From: Rhodohalobacter sp. SW132 | GTDB taxonomy: Bacteria > Bacteroidota > Rhodothermia > Balneolales > Balneolaceae | NCBI RefSeq assembly: GCF_003390325.1 | Contig: NZ_QUOK01000013.1 | Coordinates: 1 to 64,000, forward strand | DNA: 64,000 nt | Direction of reading: 5' to 3' | Shown here: positions 15,935 to 24,762 of the stretch, piece by piece | Position numbering within the stretch: the stretch's first letter is position 1 | How the letters are laid out: each line of letters starts with the position of its first letter | The notes under the pieces: model-generated | Database searches by the model: none | Told to the model about the DNA's origin: nothing | Seen by the model: only the letters and a program-made list of their open reading frames with translations | Program-made: the position numbers and the translations under genes

Positions 15935-17143
15935 ATGGATATGAATATGAAAAAATACATTATTTACCTTTTTTCGATTGTGATTATATCATGCAGCCAG
16001 CCTTCAGATTATGAGCTTGTCATTAACAATGTGGGTTTATTCAATGGCGAAGAAGATGTCGGAATCGTCAATATTGCCATTAATTCCGACACGATTGCGG
16101 CAATCAGTACCGAAGCACTTCTTTCAGACTCAACCATCGATGGTTCCGGAAAATATGTGATTCCCGGAATGGTGAATGCACATGTACATGTAACAACCCT
16201 GGATCAGGTAAAAGAAGGATATCCTTATGGAATATTGGCCAACCTGAATATGCATACCGGCCTGGAAGACAGGGAACTTCGGTGGAAAGAGATCTCCAGG
16301 GATTCTACCGGATACCCGTTGTTTTATGGAGCAGGTCATGCCGCAACCGTTCCCGGGGGCCATCCAAATCAGTTTAGCCCGGATATGGAAACCATCAGTG
16401 ATTCAGTATCCATCAGAGAGTGGGTGGATAACAGGATTGCAGCAGGAGTTGACTACATTAAAATTGTGAGAGATAACCATCCATGGTTTTACAATCCGTC
16501 TCTCCCTACCCTCAGCTATGAGCAGATAGGTGAGCTGATCAGTTATAGCCGTGGCAAAGGTCATAAGGCTGTTGTACATATCGGTAAAGCTGTTGAAATA
16601 GCTGAAATTGCCGGGTACAAACCGGATGGTTTTGTCCATATATGGTCATTTAAGAGAGAATCTGAATTGACAGATCAACAGTGGGATGCGATCCGGGAAT
16701 GTGAATGTTTTATTATTCCAACGGCTCTACTGTCCAAAGGGTCACAAAATAGCTCTGAAGAAGAAACGAGAGATCCTGACGGAAGAATGAGAGAATGGGC
16801 AGAACAGAACTTCCTGTCAGCGGATGAAACCATTGAAGCATTGAGAAAGCTGCATGAAATAGGTGTCATGATCGTGGCCGGAACAGATCCACCAAACAAT
16901 GGAATAAATTATAGTGACGATCTCTTTTCAGAGCTTGAAATGTATCAACAGGCGGGAATGAATAATCTTGAAGTGTTGCGTACTACTACGGGCAATGCAG
17001 CAAAGGCCTTTGATATTGAAGTCGGATTATTGGAGATCGGGAGCAAAGCGAATATGGTACTGCTGAATGGAAACCCGATAGATGATTTAGAAAACCTGAA
17101 AAAGGTTGAACAAGTTTGGAAAAACGGAAAAACAAATCAGTAA
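15935..17143 (+). CDS. Imidazolonepropionase-like amidohydrolase lipoprotein
   Basis: A 402-residue member of the cyclic amidohydrolase superfamily with an N-terminal lipobox (VIISC, Cys20). Metal ligands are present: His83 and His85 (NAHVHV), carboxylated-lysine candidate Lys176 (DYIKIVRD), His215 (VVHIG), His235 (FVHIW) and Asp318 (AGTDPP). The beta-sandwich halves flank the barrel (residues 25-75 and 365-400, with LEIGSKANMVLLNGNP). Relatives cleave C-N bonds in cyclic or peptide-like substrates. As a lipoprotein it probably faces the periplasm. The start could also be Met5 at 15947. It lies 5 bp after the membrane-protein gene. Confidence 0.88.
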   Translation: MDMNMKKYIIYLFSIVIISCSQPSDYELVINNVGLFNGEEDVGIVNIAINSDTIAAISTEALLSDSTIDGSGKYVIPGMVNAHVHVTTLDQVKEGYPYGILANLNMHTGLEDRELRWKEISRDSTGYPLFYGAGHAATVPGGHPNQFSPDMETISDSVSIREWVDNRIAAGVDYIKIVRDNHPWFYNPSLPTLSYEQIGELISYSRGKGHKAVVHIGKAVEIAEIAGYKPDGFVHIWSFKRESELTDQQWDAIRECECFIIPTALLSKGSQNSSEEETRDPDGRMREWAEQNFLSADETIEALRKLHEIGVMIVAGTDPPNNGINYSDDLFSELEMYQQAGMNNLEVLRTTTGNAAKAFDIEVGLLEIGSKANMVLLNGNPIDDLENLKKVEQVWKNGKTNQ

Positions 17144-17207
17144 GTGCTACAACCCATGTGGAATTGTCGACATGAAAGTAAAATGTATGAATGAGGTTTT
17201 AAGCAAA

Positions 17208-17300
17208 AAACCTTCGCGAAACTTCGTGGCCAACCGGACGTGGACAATTAAAGCCTCGATTTTTTACCACGAGGGCACTAAGACTCGAAGATACACGAAG
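17208..17300. repeat. CACGAAG-type dispersed repeat, copy B
   Basis: Contains CCTTCGCGAAACTTCGTGGC followed 40 bp later by TACCACGAGGGCACTAAGAC, TCGAAGATACACGAAG. It shares blocks with 10544-10626 and 18308-18470. It lies immediately upstream of the pseudoenzyme-type amidohydrolase gene. Confidence 0.8.
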
Positions 17301-17329
17301 AAATAATTTATTTAAAAACAATAATTAAC

Positions 17330-18289
17330 ATGATCGAATCTAACTTTAAATCTCAAACCTTTTTTCACTTATCGGTTGTCTGCTTTTTCATACTCGGGTG
17401 TACTTCAAACGAACAACCTAACCCAAATAACCAAATACCTGTTTTTGATGTAGCCATGCAGGGGGTAAATCCAGCCTGGTTTGAGCGCGCTATGGAGGGT
17501 GTCGACTTTGGGATACATCGGGTTGAAAAATATGGTGAGCTGGTGGCTGACAGTGCCGATCTATTCCACCAAAGTTTCGAGCAGATGGAAATGAATAATA
17601 TCCGATATGGATTGCTCAGTCACGGTACTTACAAGGAGGCATTTATGGAAGAACGCCCGGAGATGTTCTTGCTTTCCTATGAACCGGATTTATCGCTTGA
17701 AGATCACACAGAAGCAGCTCTTGTGTTTGAAAAGAATATCATAAATGGCAGATATGCTGCATTGGGTGAATTGGGGCTGATCTATGAAGGAATACCTCTC
17801 AATACGCCCGATCTGTATCCTTACTATGAGATCGCTCAAAAACATTATATCCCGGTTTTCATTCATACCGGTTTCTCGGGGCCAAATCCGCAACAAATAT
17901 TAAGTCCTGCTTTTAGAATCAGTACTGCTAACCCTTTGCTGCTTGAGGATGTGATCATTGATTTTCCGGATCTGAAGATTGTGATGATGCACATGGGATG
18001 GCCGTATTTCGATGAGGCTCTCTATATATTAGGATCTTATCCAAATCTGTATATGGAAACCTCTGTGGCGATATGGTTATTGGGAGATCAGCTTTTTAAC
18101 CGACTGCTAAGTGAAGCCGTGGCAACGGCAGGAAGTGACAAGATTCTTTTTGGAACACTGCAAATGGCCTGGCCTGAGGTGATCGGCCGGTCTGTTACAA
18201 CGATTCAGGAAGCCGAATACCTTTCCCATGATGATAAACGAGCGATTCTTTGGGAAAATGCAGCAACGTTATTTGAAATTGAGGAATAG
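17330..18289 (+). CDS. Amidohydrolase-fold lipoprotein lacking metal ligands
   Basis: A 319-residue lipoprotein (lipobox ILGC, Cys24) clearly related to the two secreted amidohydrolases upstream: shared blocks LGELGL, YYEIAQKHYIPVFIHTG and MMHMGWPYFDEA, and the same C-terminal helix. Two family ligand sites are changed: HxH is replaced by Ala42/Gln44 (FDVAMQG), and the catalytic Asp by Leu277 (FGTLQM against FGTDQM). His179 and His221 remain. The frame is intact and codon use is normal, so the gene seems maintained. It is best read as a pseudoenzyme, perhaps a binding or regulatory protein. It is separated from the cluster by one dispersed repeat and followed by another. Confidence 0.85.
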   Translation: MIESNFKSQTFFHLSVVCFFILGCTSNEQPNPNNQIPVFDVAMQGVNPAWFERAMEGVDFGIHRVEKYGELVADSADLFHQSFEQMEMNNIRYGLLSHGTYKEAFMEERPEMFLLSYEPDLSLEDHTEAALVFEKNIINGRYAALGELGLIYEGIPLNTPDLYPYYEIAQKHYIPVFIHTGFSGPNPQQILSPAFRISTANPLLLEDVIIDFPDLKIVMMHMGWPYFDEALYILGSYPNLYMETSVAIWLLGDQLFNRLLSEAVATAGSDKILFGTLQMAWPEVIGRSVTTIQEAEYLSHDDKRAILWENAATLFEIEE

Positions 18290-18307
18290 AAATGTCTCTA
18301 TCTCAAT

Positions 18308-18470
18308 CTAAAAACTTCGTGAAACTTCGCACCCTCGTGCCTGCACACCGAAGTGCTAATGCCCGCAGGCGTGCCCTCGTGTCCTCGTGGTAAAACGGAC
18401 GAGTACCATATATAAGCCTTTGTTTTTTTAATCACGAAGGCACTCAGACTCGAAGGAATACGAAGTGGTG
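18308..18470. repeat. CACGAAG-type dispersed repeat, copy C
   Basis: Contains AACTTCGTGAAACTTCGCAC, CCTCGTGTCCTCGTGG, and, after a spacer, AATCACGAAGGCACTCAGAC, TCGAAGGAATACGAAG. The spacer (TATAAGCCTTTGTTTTTTTA) resembles that of copy B, so these two copies are longer relatives of each other. It begins 19 bp after the pseudoenzyme gene. Confidence 0.78.
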
Positions 18471-18690
18471 CTGCTTGCTTGTCAATAACTATGTGGTGAA
18501 TCTTCCTGGTAAGTACCTGGAAATAGCTTCCCATCGCTACACCGGGATCACCCTTTTCGATTTTCCAGAGTGTGAATGTATCAATTCCGACTCGTTCTTA
18601 AAGATATTTCCCACTAAACTTAATGCCTTCTAGAGAACCAATTCTTATATTGCTGATACGCCATCCCAACTTTTAAACCCTGGTAAGATA

Positions 18691-20169
18691 GTGATCAAGA
18701 ATGCTTTTATATTGCAAACTATTGTAGATACTCTATATACCTTCTTCCAAAATATTCGGTTTGTCGATGTTTTGGATATCTTTATCATTTCTTCTTTCCT
18801 CTATATCGTACTGAATTTGCTGCGTAAAAGTGCCTCGCGCCGCAGTCTGTTTAGTTTATTTTTGATACTGGTAGTATATGCCCTGGCTCGCCTTACCGGA
18901 ATGTACCTCACGGAACTGCTAATTGAAGGACTTTTTATCATTATCCTGATCGGATTTATTGTTGTATTTCAATCTGATATCCGTCGAATAATCGATAGTG
19001 TCGGCAATTGGAGATTTTTCACCAAATCCGTGCCAGACTCGTCAGATATGGAAACCAGCGTTATTACTGAAGCTGTAGCCAAAATGGCGGATCAGCGGAT
19101 GGGGGCTCTCATCGTTTTAAAAGGCAGAGAAGACTGGGATCGACATGTTCACGGCGGTATTGAGCTCGATGGCAAGATTACGATTCCGCTGTTGCACAGC
19201 ATCTTCAATACCAAAGCCCCCGGTCATGATGGAGCGGTACTGAGCGATGGGCAGCGAATTTTAAAATTTGGTGTCCACCTTCCCCTTTCTACCAACTTAA
19301 ATAAACTTTCGCGCGGTGGTACACGCCACACTGCTGCGCTGGGACTTTCGGAAAAATGTGACGCCCTGGTGGTTGTGGTTTCTGAAGAACGGGGAGCGAT
19401 CAGTATTGCTCTAAATGGGCAACTCAAGGAACTGGAATCTCATAGTGATCTTAAAAAACATCTCGATGATTTTTGGGCCAAACACTATAAAACCGGCTCA
19501 GCCTCAATTAAGCAGTTGGGCGAAAGCCGCAGTATGAAAACCGCACTGGCTGCCGGCAGCCTTGCTTTTTTATTGTGGCTTTCGTTCGCCTATCCTTCGG
19601 AAACGGTGTATCGGACGTATGACATACCCATTGAGTACAGCAATCTTGAATCCTCCGATTATGCGCTCCAGGATACGGTACCTCTTCAGGCCCGGGTAAC
19701 CCTCACCGGATCTGAACAGGCCTTTCGCAACTTCGATCCCTCAGAAGTACTTATTTCATTTGATTTGACATCTGAGGACACTGATGATCTTACACTCGAT
19801 ATTGACAACGACAATCTTAATCTGCCGTCGGACCTGAACTTATATGCAGTGGATCCAGCAACACTAAATCTAAGAAAACGACACTTTGTTGCTACTGAAC
19901 TCCCGGTGAAAGTACCTACAACAGGCACGATTGCCGATGGGTTTGAAGTTGAATCAATCGATCCCTTTCCCACATTCGTAACCGTCTTGGTTGATACCGC
20001 TGCCGCTTCAATCGACTCGGTTTTAACCGAACCTGTGGATCTTAATGAAATTCAGGAACAGGCCATACAACAAATACCGCTCCAGCTGGATGGTAACACC
20101 TCTCGCCTGCCTGAAAACAGCTCCCCTGTTATCAACGTAACTATAAACGTGCGTAAGACTCAATCATAA
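18691..20169 (+). CDS. cdaA: Diadenylate cyclase CdaA fused to a CdaR/YbbR-like region
   Basis: A 492-residue protein starting at GTG. Three membrane helices (about 10-95) precede a DAC domain (about 100-262) that condenses two ATP into c-di-AMP. The DGA motif is at 180-182 (GHDGAVLSDG), and the second motif reads TRHT at 211-214, where most cyclases have TRHR. A fourth hydrophobic helix (about 284-300) leads into a 190-residue extracytoplasmic part of repeated beta segments (VPLQARVTLTGSEQAFRNFD, LPVKVPTTGTIADGFEVESI), typical of YbbR/CdaR. In Firmicutes CdaR is a separate regulator encoded next to cdaA; here both are one chain. The gene is monocistronic. Confidence 0.9.
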   Translation: MIKNAFILQTIVDTLYTFFQNIRFVDVLDIFIISSFLYIVLNLLRKSASRRSLFSLFLILVVYALARLTGMYLTELLIEGLFIIILIGFIVVFQSDIRRIIDSVGNWRFFTKSVPDSSDMETSVITEAVAKMADQRMGALIVLKGREDWDRHVHGGIELDGKITIPLLHSIFNTKAPGHDGAVLSDGQRILKFGVHLPLSTNLNKLSRGGTRHTAALGLSEKCDALVVVVSEERGAISIALNGQLKELESHSDLKKHLDDFWAKHYKTGSASIKQLGESRSMKTALAAGSLAFLLWLSFAYPSETVYRTYDIPIEYSNLESSDYALQDTVPLQARVTLTGSEQAFRNFDPSEVLISFDLTSEDTDDLTLDIDNDNLNLPSDLNLYAVDPATLNLRKRHFVATELPVKVPTTGTIADGFEVESIDPFPTFVTVLVDTAAASIDSVLTEPVDLNEIQEQAIQQIPLQLDGNTSRLPENSSPVINVTINVRKTQS

Positions 20170-20896
20170 TCAACGTGAGTTTCAGGCTCTTTTTTAAAAT
20201 CTTTTCCCTTTTCTGTTAGCCGGTATTTTTGATGTTTGCTTTTGGGTTTATCCGGGATGGTGTATTCAATCAAATTCGCTTCAGATGCCGGGTACAGTGT
20301 AGATGTGAGATGAGAGATATAAGATTTGAGGCTGCTCAACTACTATTTTCAGCTTCAAAGGGAGGGAAATCTTGCCTGAAAATATTCGAGATTCTGCCAA
20401 AAACAATTCTAATTTTTTTTAAGTCTAACAGATTTTATTGCTGAATGACTTATTCGCAGGTATCTCAATCTGCAATAAGTTTATAGTATAAATCATCGTT
20501 TGATGTCTCTTGCAATTTTGTAAATGGAAGGAACTGTCCTAAGACAAATCCTACCCTTTAATACAATATTTACAAAATGTTTCTCTTTAGCCTTACCTGA
20601 AGTATCTCCTGAATCTTCACTTTTTATCGCCTTTCTATTCTAATTTTACCCAAAAAAATACCTGCTGCAAATAGGTCTCTTCATCGATTACTTTGCGCAG
20701 ATCAAAGGACCGAGATTATAAAACATTCAATATTCAAACGAAAAAATCTTTAGAAATTTCGTTGTACTGACGATAAGATGGTTTAGTAATATTTAGCTCT
20801 CAGCCGTGATTTAAGCAGTCAATACCAACATACCAAAATTTACTTACCAAGAGAGTTCACAATGGTTTATTCTGTCCTCGTTAATATTTAGAAATA
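20170..20896. other. Intergenic region with dispersed repeat copy 2
   Basis: About 730 bp with no convincing gene. It contains the second 76-bp dispersed repeat (20288-20364); the rest is AT-rich and featureless to inspection. Confidence 0.5.
20288..20364. repeat. Dispersed 76-bp repeat, copy 2
   Basis: Same orientation and nearly the same sequence as 6666-6741. The shared core is GAGATGAGAGATATAAGATT and TACTATTTTCAGCTTCAAAG. Confidence 0.8.
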
Positions 20897-21646
20897 ATGA
20901 AAAAACTGCTTTCTCTAACGACATTATTGGTATTTATCTGCACCATTCATGTGCAAATGGCATCTGCTCAATCGGAAGGGATTGTGCCCGACAGACCGGG
21001 ATATTCTACAGGCACTTTTACGGTTCCTGTGGGGCAATTTTATGTCGAATCGGGGTATCAATTCTCATTCAGAAATTCACCTGATCTCAGAACAAGTAAC
21101 ATTCCGGCACTAACGGTGCGTACGGGTCTTTCGGCTAAATCTGAACTTTTTCTGGAGTGGGATGGTGTGGAATTGAACCATTCTGCGAATGAGTCTGATT
21201 CCGAACTTCCTTTATTTGGTGCGAAATTCAGGTTAAAACAGTCAGACTTTTATGAGTTCACACTTATAGGGGGCATTTCAGGTAGCAAAAACGGTGAATC
21301 ATTCGTTGTTGATCCCCTCCTTGGCCTGATGTGGGAAACAGAATTGAGTGACGGGATTGAACATTTCGGCGGTATTCAGATCGAATCGGAGACGGATGGC
21401 ACAGAGAGAGAATGGCTTCCAGCTTTCGCTGCGGGCCTTGAGTTTGAATTATCCGGCCGATTTAACAGCTTTGTTGAATACTACACGATCTACTCAGGAA
21501 CTGAAAATGAGCTTTATCACGCTACAGAACTGGGATTGCTCTACTACCCTGTTCCAAATATACAGATCGATTTTTATGGCGGAATTGGGTTCAGCAATGA
21601 AATCCCCCACTACGTAGGAACAGGGATTTCATTTTTGTTTAACTAA
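20897..21646 (+). CDS. Outer-membrane transporter-like beta-barrel
   Basis: A 249-residue protein with a signal peptide (cleavage near MASA-QS, residue 25). The body alternates hydrophobic and polar residues and ends in a strand with terminal aromatic and hydrophobic residues (GTGISFLFN), typical of outer-membrane barrels. The opening IVPDRPGYSTGTFTVPVGQF resembles the phenol-degradation MetA-type transporter family (PF13557). Substrate unknown. It stands alone and is convergent with the membrane-protein gene that ends 50 bp away. Confidence 0.78.
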   Translation: MKKLLSLTTLLVFICTIHVQMASAQSEGIVPDRPGYSTGTFTVPVGQFYVESGYQFSFRNSPDLRTSNIPALTVRTGLSAKSELFLEWDGVELNHSANESDSELPLFGAKFRLKQSDFYEFTLIGGISGSKNGESFVVDPLLGLMWETELSDGIEHFGGIQIESETDGTEREWLPAFAAGLEFELSGRFNSFVEYYTIYSGTENELYHATELGLLYYPVPNIQIDFYGGIGFSNEIPHYVGTGISFLFN

Positions 21647-21696
21647 TGATGAACCCCCCATTCGGGTACAATACATATCGATTAAAACTTACCGTA

Positions 21697-22677
21697 TTAC
21701 GCTTCGCTCACATCTTTTCTTTCGTAGATTTTTTTGGTGATCAACCCGCCCGCAATGGTGAAAAGAATAAGCACGATGTACCCTGTCAGCAGTATGGCAT
21801 AGCTGAAATTTTCCAGCGGTGTAATCATCGCGAGAATAAACACAGTAAACCAGGAGGTCATGGATACTGCTCCGGCTATAAATGCAGCCCGTATGAGGCC
21901 GGTATTCTGCTGATGCTTTTCTTCCCGAAATGAAATCTGTTCCATTTTTGGCACCACAAATAGGTTGAGCAGCACGCCATTTAATGTCACGATGAATACC
22001 GCAGTCATTTTCATAAGGAATCGCGGATTTTCGAGATAGGTTTCCGGATCTGTGAGAATCAGAGCCACTCCGCTCACGATGAGTAAGATCAGCCCGAGGA
22101 TGATCATCTGTGATATCAGGTGCATAATTACGGCTTCACGGGATGATATTTTCAGATTGTTTAAAAAATGAAAAATCATCAGGTCCAGAATTATGGCGCC
22201 GCCAAGGCCCAGAACCAGGCCAAGCAGATGAACCGTTAATGTATAGATTTGCGCATTTTCGAGAAGACCAGGATCTGTTATACCGGGTCGATTCCATATC
22301 AATATGGTTAGGATAGCGGAGATTATGAGCAGAGCAAGAACCCGCCACCGGAAGTTATTGGAAATGCCTGCTACAAGAATCTGCTTAAATAGCAGCAGAA
22401 GCATCACTGTTGCTGAGAGGATCAGCAAAGCAAGCTCCAGGCCGGGCAATGTTGCACCTGTGACCATCAAACCAGCATAGCTTAAAAAGTGAATTACAAA
22501 ACCGGCCATAACAATTCTCTCAATCGGTACTTCCAGAAATAATTCACTCTTGATATGCGCTACAGGGTGATGAGCCTCAGTTTCTTCATCAAATGGACCT
22601 TCATCTTTAATGCGGGTCCGTGTTTTGTAAAGTGTAAATGCAATTCCGCCGAGTGAAATAAGTAAGATGTAGATCAT
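21697..22677 (-). CDS. Polytopic membrane protein of unknown function
   Basis: A 326-residue protein with about nine hydrophobic helices. Conserved-looking His residues occur in or next to helices (FVIHFLSYAG, TVHLLGLVLGLGGAIILDLM, FHFLNNL, VIMHLISQM), a pattern that could bind heme. Residues 20-50 form a short soluble loop (DEGPFDEETEAHHPVAHIKS). No family can be named with confidence. It is a single gene; the next gene upstream on this strand starts about 1.8 kb away. Confidence 0.75.
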   Translation of the reverse strand: MIYILLISLGGIAFTLYKTRTRIKDEGPFDEETEAHHPVAHIKSELFLEVPIERIVMAGFVIHFLSYAGLMVTGATLPGLELALLILSATVMLLLLFKQILVAGISNNFRWRVLALLIISAILTILIWNRPGITDPGLLENAQIYTLTVHLLGLVLGLGGAIILDLMIFHFLNNLKISSREAVIMHLISQMIILGLILLIVSGVALILTDPETYLENPRFLMKMTAVFIVTLNGVLLNLFVVPKMEQISFREEKHQQNTGLIRAAFIAGAVSMTSWFTVFILAMITPLENFSYAILLTGYIVLILFTIAGGLITKKIYERKDVSEA

Positions 22678-22882
22678 AATCTATTGAATAGATTCCGGTT
22701 GGCACGTTCGGTCATATAGATTCAATTCAATTCATTTAATAACGTCAGCATATTTTACAGGTTACGATGGGTAGTATTAACCCGAAAGTACTACTATTGA
22801 TCCGTGATCAAAATTTCATCACGCCGGAGGTTGTGAAGACCGCTACCGGTATGATATAATCTAACGTGTTAAGAGTACCTTC

Positions 22883-24475
22883 TCAAAATCTTTGAACTGT
22901 TGATTTTATGCCATCTCTTAAAGATTTCCACCAATAATTGAACATCGAGCGATCTTCTTCCCGGTCAAAGTCTATTTCCCCGATTCGGGGTTCATCTCCA
23001 TCGTTTGATGAGCGGATTGCGACAAGGTTGGCCACAAAACTCATAATATTGTCACTGGTCGACTCTTCAAGTGTCTCTTCATCGAGTATCTTAATGGATA
23101 AGTCCTGATATATCGCCTCGATCTCCCCTGTGGATTTCTCGTCATCTGCCGTAAATTCAAACTCAAGCGAACTGAGCTGCCCGTCGTCGATCCGGACAAA
23201 TGCCAGGGGTTCCAGTACCGGGTTTAACTCTTTCAGATCAATCTGCTCAAGTTTTCCCCTGATATTCTGTCTGCCGTTGTTTGCAAGAAAAAACTCAAAA
23301 TCTACCGTTAATGTTGATATACCCAGGAATTCGGATCTGGCAGATGCCTGTATGGTTTGTTCCGGGTTTCTGTTCTGAATCCCGGCAAACTCAATATCCA
23401 CGTCTTCAAATCGTATTTCGCCAAACGAATCCTGACCTTCCTCCATCTCCCGGTAAAGAATCATCCCCCCTTTCCAGTTAATTGAGTCCAGAGACACGGC
23501 AAACGGAAAATCTGCAAACTGTACGTTCAGCAGCGGATCTACAGTACGCGGTTTATCGGGGAAATTTTTATCGCGGGAAATATCCAGGATAAGGTTTTCA
23601 ACATCTAAAACGTCTGCGATCAGCTCGTTACTGTCCAGCCATTCAGCTGCCCGGAAACCGCGAAGCTGAATGTTGTCGGCACGAATGTCAAAATGATCGG
23701 TTTCGTGTCCCAGCCGTTCCGGGAGTTCATGTGGAGAATATTCGGGAATTACTGCGAAGCTGTTTACTGTGAAATTGCCCGGATTCAGATCAAAATGCGG
23801 GTTTTCTGCCTCCACACGGTAATGGCCATCCGAAAGCCGGTGCACGATTTTACGGGCGCTGATCTCTGCACTTCCAATTAACTGGTTCAGTTGGTGAGTT
23901 TCAGCCGAGAGATCGAGTGAGGAGAGCTGCAGGTTCAAACTGTCAACGGTTGTGTGCGCTTCACTTTCTCCTCCGCGGTAAATATTAATGTTGGTATTTT
24001 CGATTGTAATCGATCTGATTTTCAGGTCCTCATCTGCATCATCATTCGTATCGCCAAAAAGACCCGCCATTTTATCCGGCACAATATGGAGGTCAGCACC
24101 GGAAATCACCAGTGAGCGTAGTGAAATATCGTCACTGCCCAGGAGTGCACCAACCGGAATTCCGGTGACACGCACCCTCTCGATGTTAGAGCGCAGATTT
24201 TCGGCATCTTCCCCTGTTCTCTGCAGTGGAATAATTTCGATATCGCTGAGCGTAACCGACAGCGGGAAGTACCCGATAGATAAATCCCCGATTAAAATAT
24301 CGATATCTGATCCAAGAAATTGATCCGCTTCTTCTTCCACTCGCTCTTTCAGCATCGGTTCTGCATAAAATGCAACCCAGGTGGTGGCTGCTACCAGAAC
24401 GACCAATAGTGAGATAATCGCAATCCCCCACCGTTTCTGTGATTTGCTGAATGTATTTTTTTTCTCTTCTCTCAC
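22883..24475 (-). CDS. AsmA-like membrane-anchored protein
   Basis: A 530-residue protein. One N-terminal membrane helix (about 16-35) is followed by a long repetitive beta-rich region of the AsmA/DUF748 type (FLGSDIDILIGDLSIGYFPL, VTLSDIEIIPL; LRGFRAAEWLDSNELIADVL). AsmA-like proteins bridge the inner and outer membranes and are linked to lipid transport and outer-membrane homeostasis. The assignment rests on layout and repeat style, not on a catalytic motif. It is monocistronic. Confidence 0.72.
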   Translation of the reverse strand: MREEKKNTFSKSQKRWGIAIISLLVVLVAATTWVAFYAEPMLKERVEEEADQFLGSDIDILIGDLSIGYFPLSVTLSDIEIIPLQRTGEDAENLRSNIERVRVTGIPVGALLGSDDISLRSLVISGADLHIVPDKMAGLFGDTNDDADEDLKIRSITIENTNINIYRGGESEAHTTVDSLNLQLSSLDLSAETHQLNQLIGSAEISARKIVHRLSDGHYRVEAENPHFDLNPGNFTVNSFAVIPEYSPHELPERLGHETDHFDIRADNIQLRGFRAAEWLDSNELIADVLDVENLILDISRDKNFPDKPRTVDPLLNVQFADFPFAVSLDSINWKGGMILYREMEEGQDSFGEIRFEDVDIEFAGIQNRNPEQTIQASARSEFLGISTLTVDFEFFLANNGRQNIRGKLEQIDLKELNPVLEPLAFVRIDDGQLSSLEFEFTADDEKSTGEIEAIYQDLSIKILDEETLEESTSDNIMSFVANLVAIRSSNDGDEPRIGEIDFDREEDRSMFNYWWKSLRDGIKSTVQRF

Positions 24476-24711
24476 TATTTATTCTCCACTTTTTTTGATG
24501 GCGTTTCAGGAGTTCGGCTATTATTTTATTATTCATCTGCCAAGCCGCACCTGTACAATCGTAAACTACTCAAGTTAACGATATGTATTTATAAAAAAAT
24601 ATATGTATTCATCAGAGTATTTATTTAAAATTGAATATATCAATACCTGTCAAAAGAAAGGATAATATCTAAATAAATGGTCCCTGACCTATCAATGATA
24701 TTAAAAATAAA

Positions 24712-24737
24712 AAGGCTCTCCGGTGTCGAAGAGCCTT
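24712..24737 (-). terminator. Rho-independent terminator after the sugar dehydrogenase
   Basis: Stem AAGGCTCT (24712-24719) and AGAGCCTT (24730-24737). On the minus strand it is followed by TTTATTTTTAA. It lies 26 bp past the end of the PQQ-type dehydrogenase gene. Confidence 0.75.
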
Positions 24738-24762
24738 AGTACTGAGTATATGCTTCAATTGT

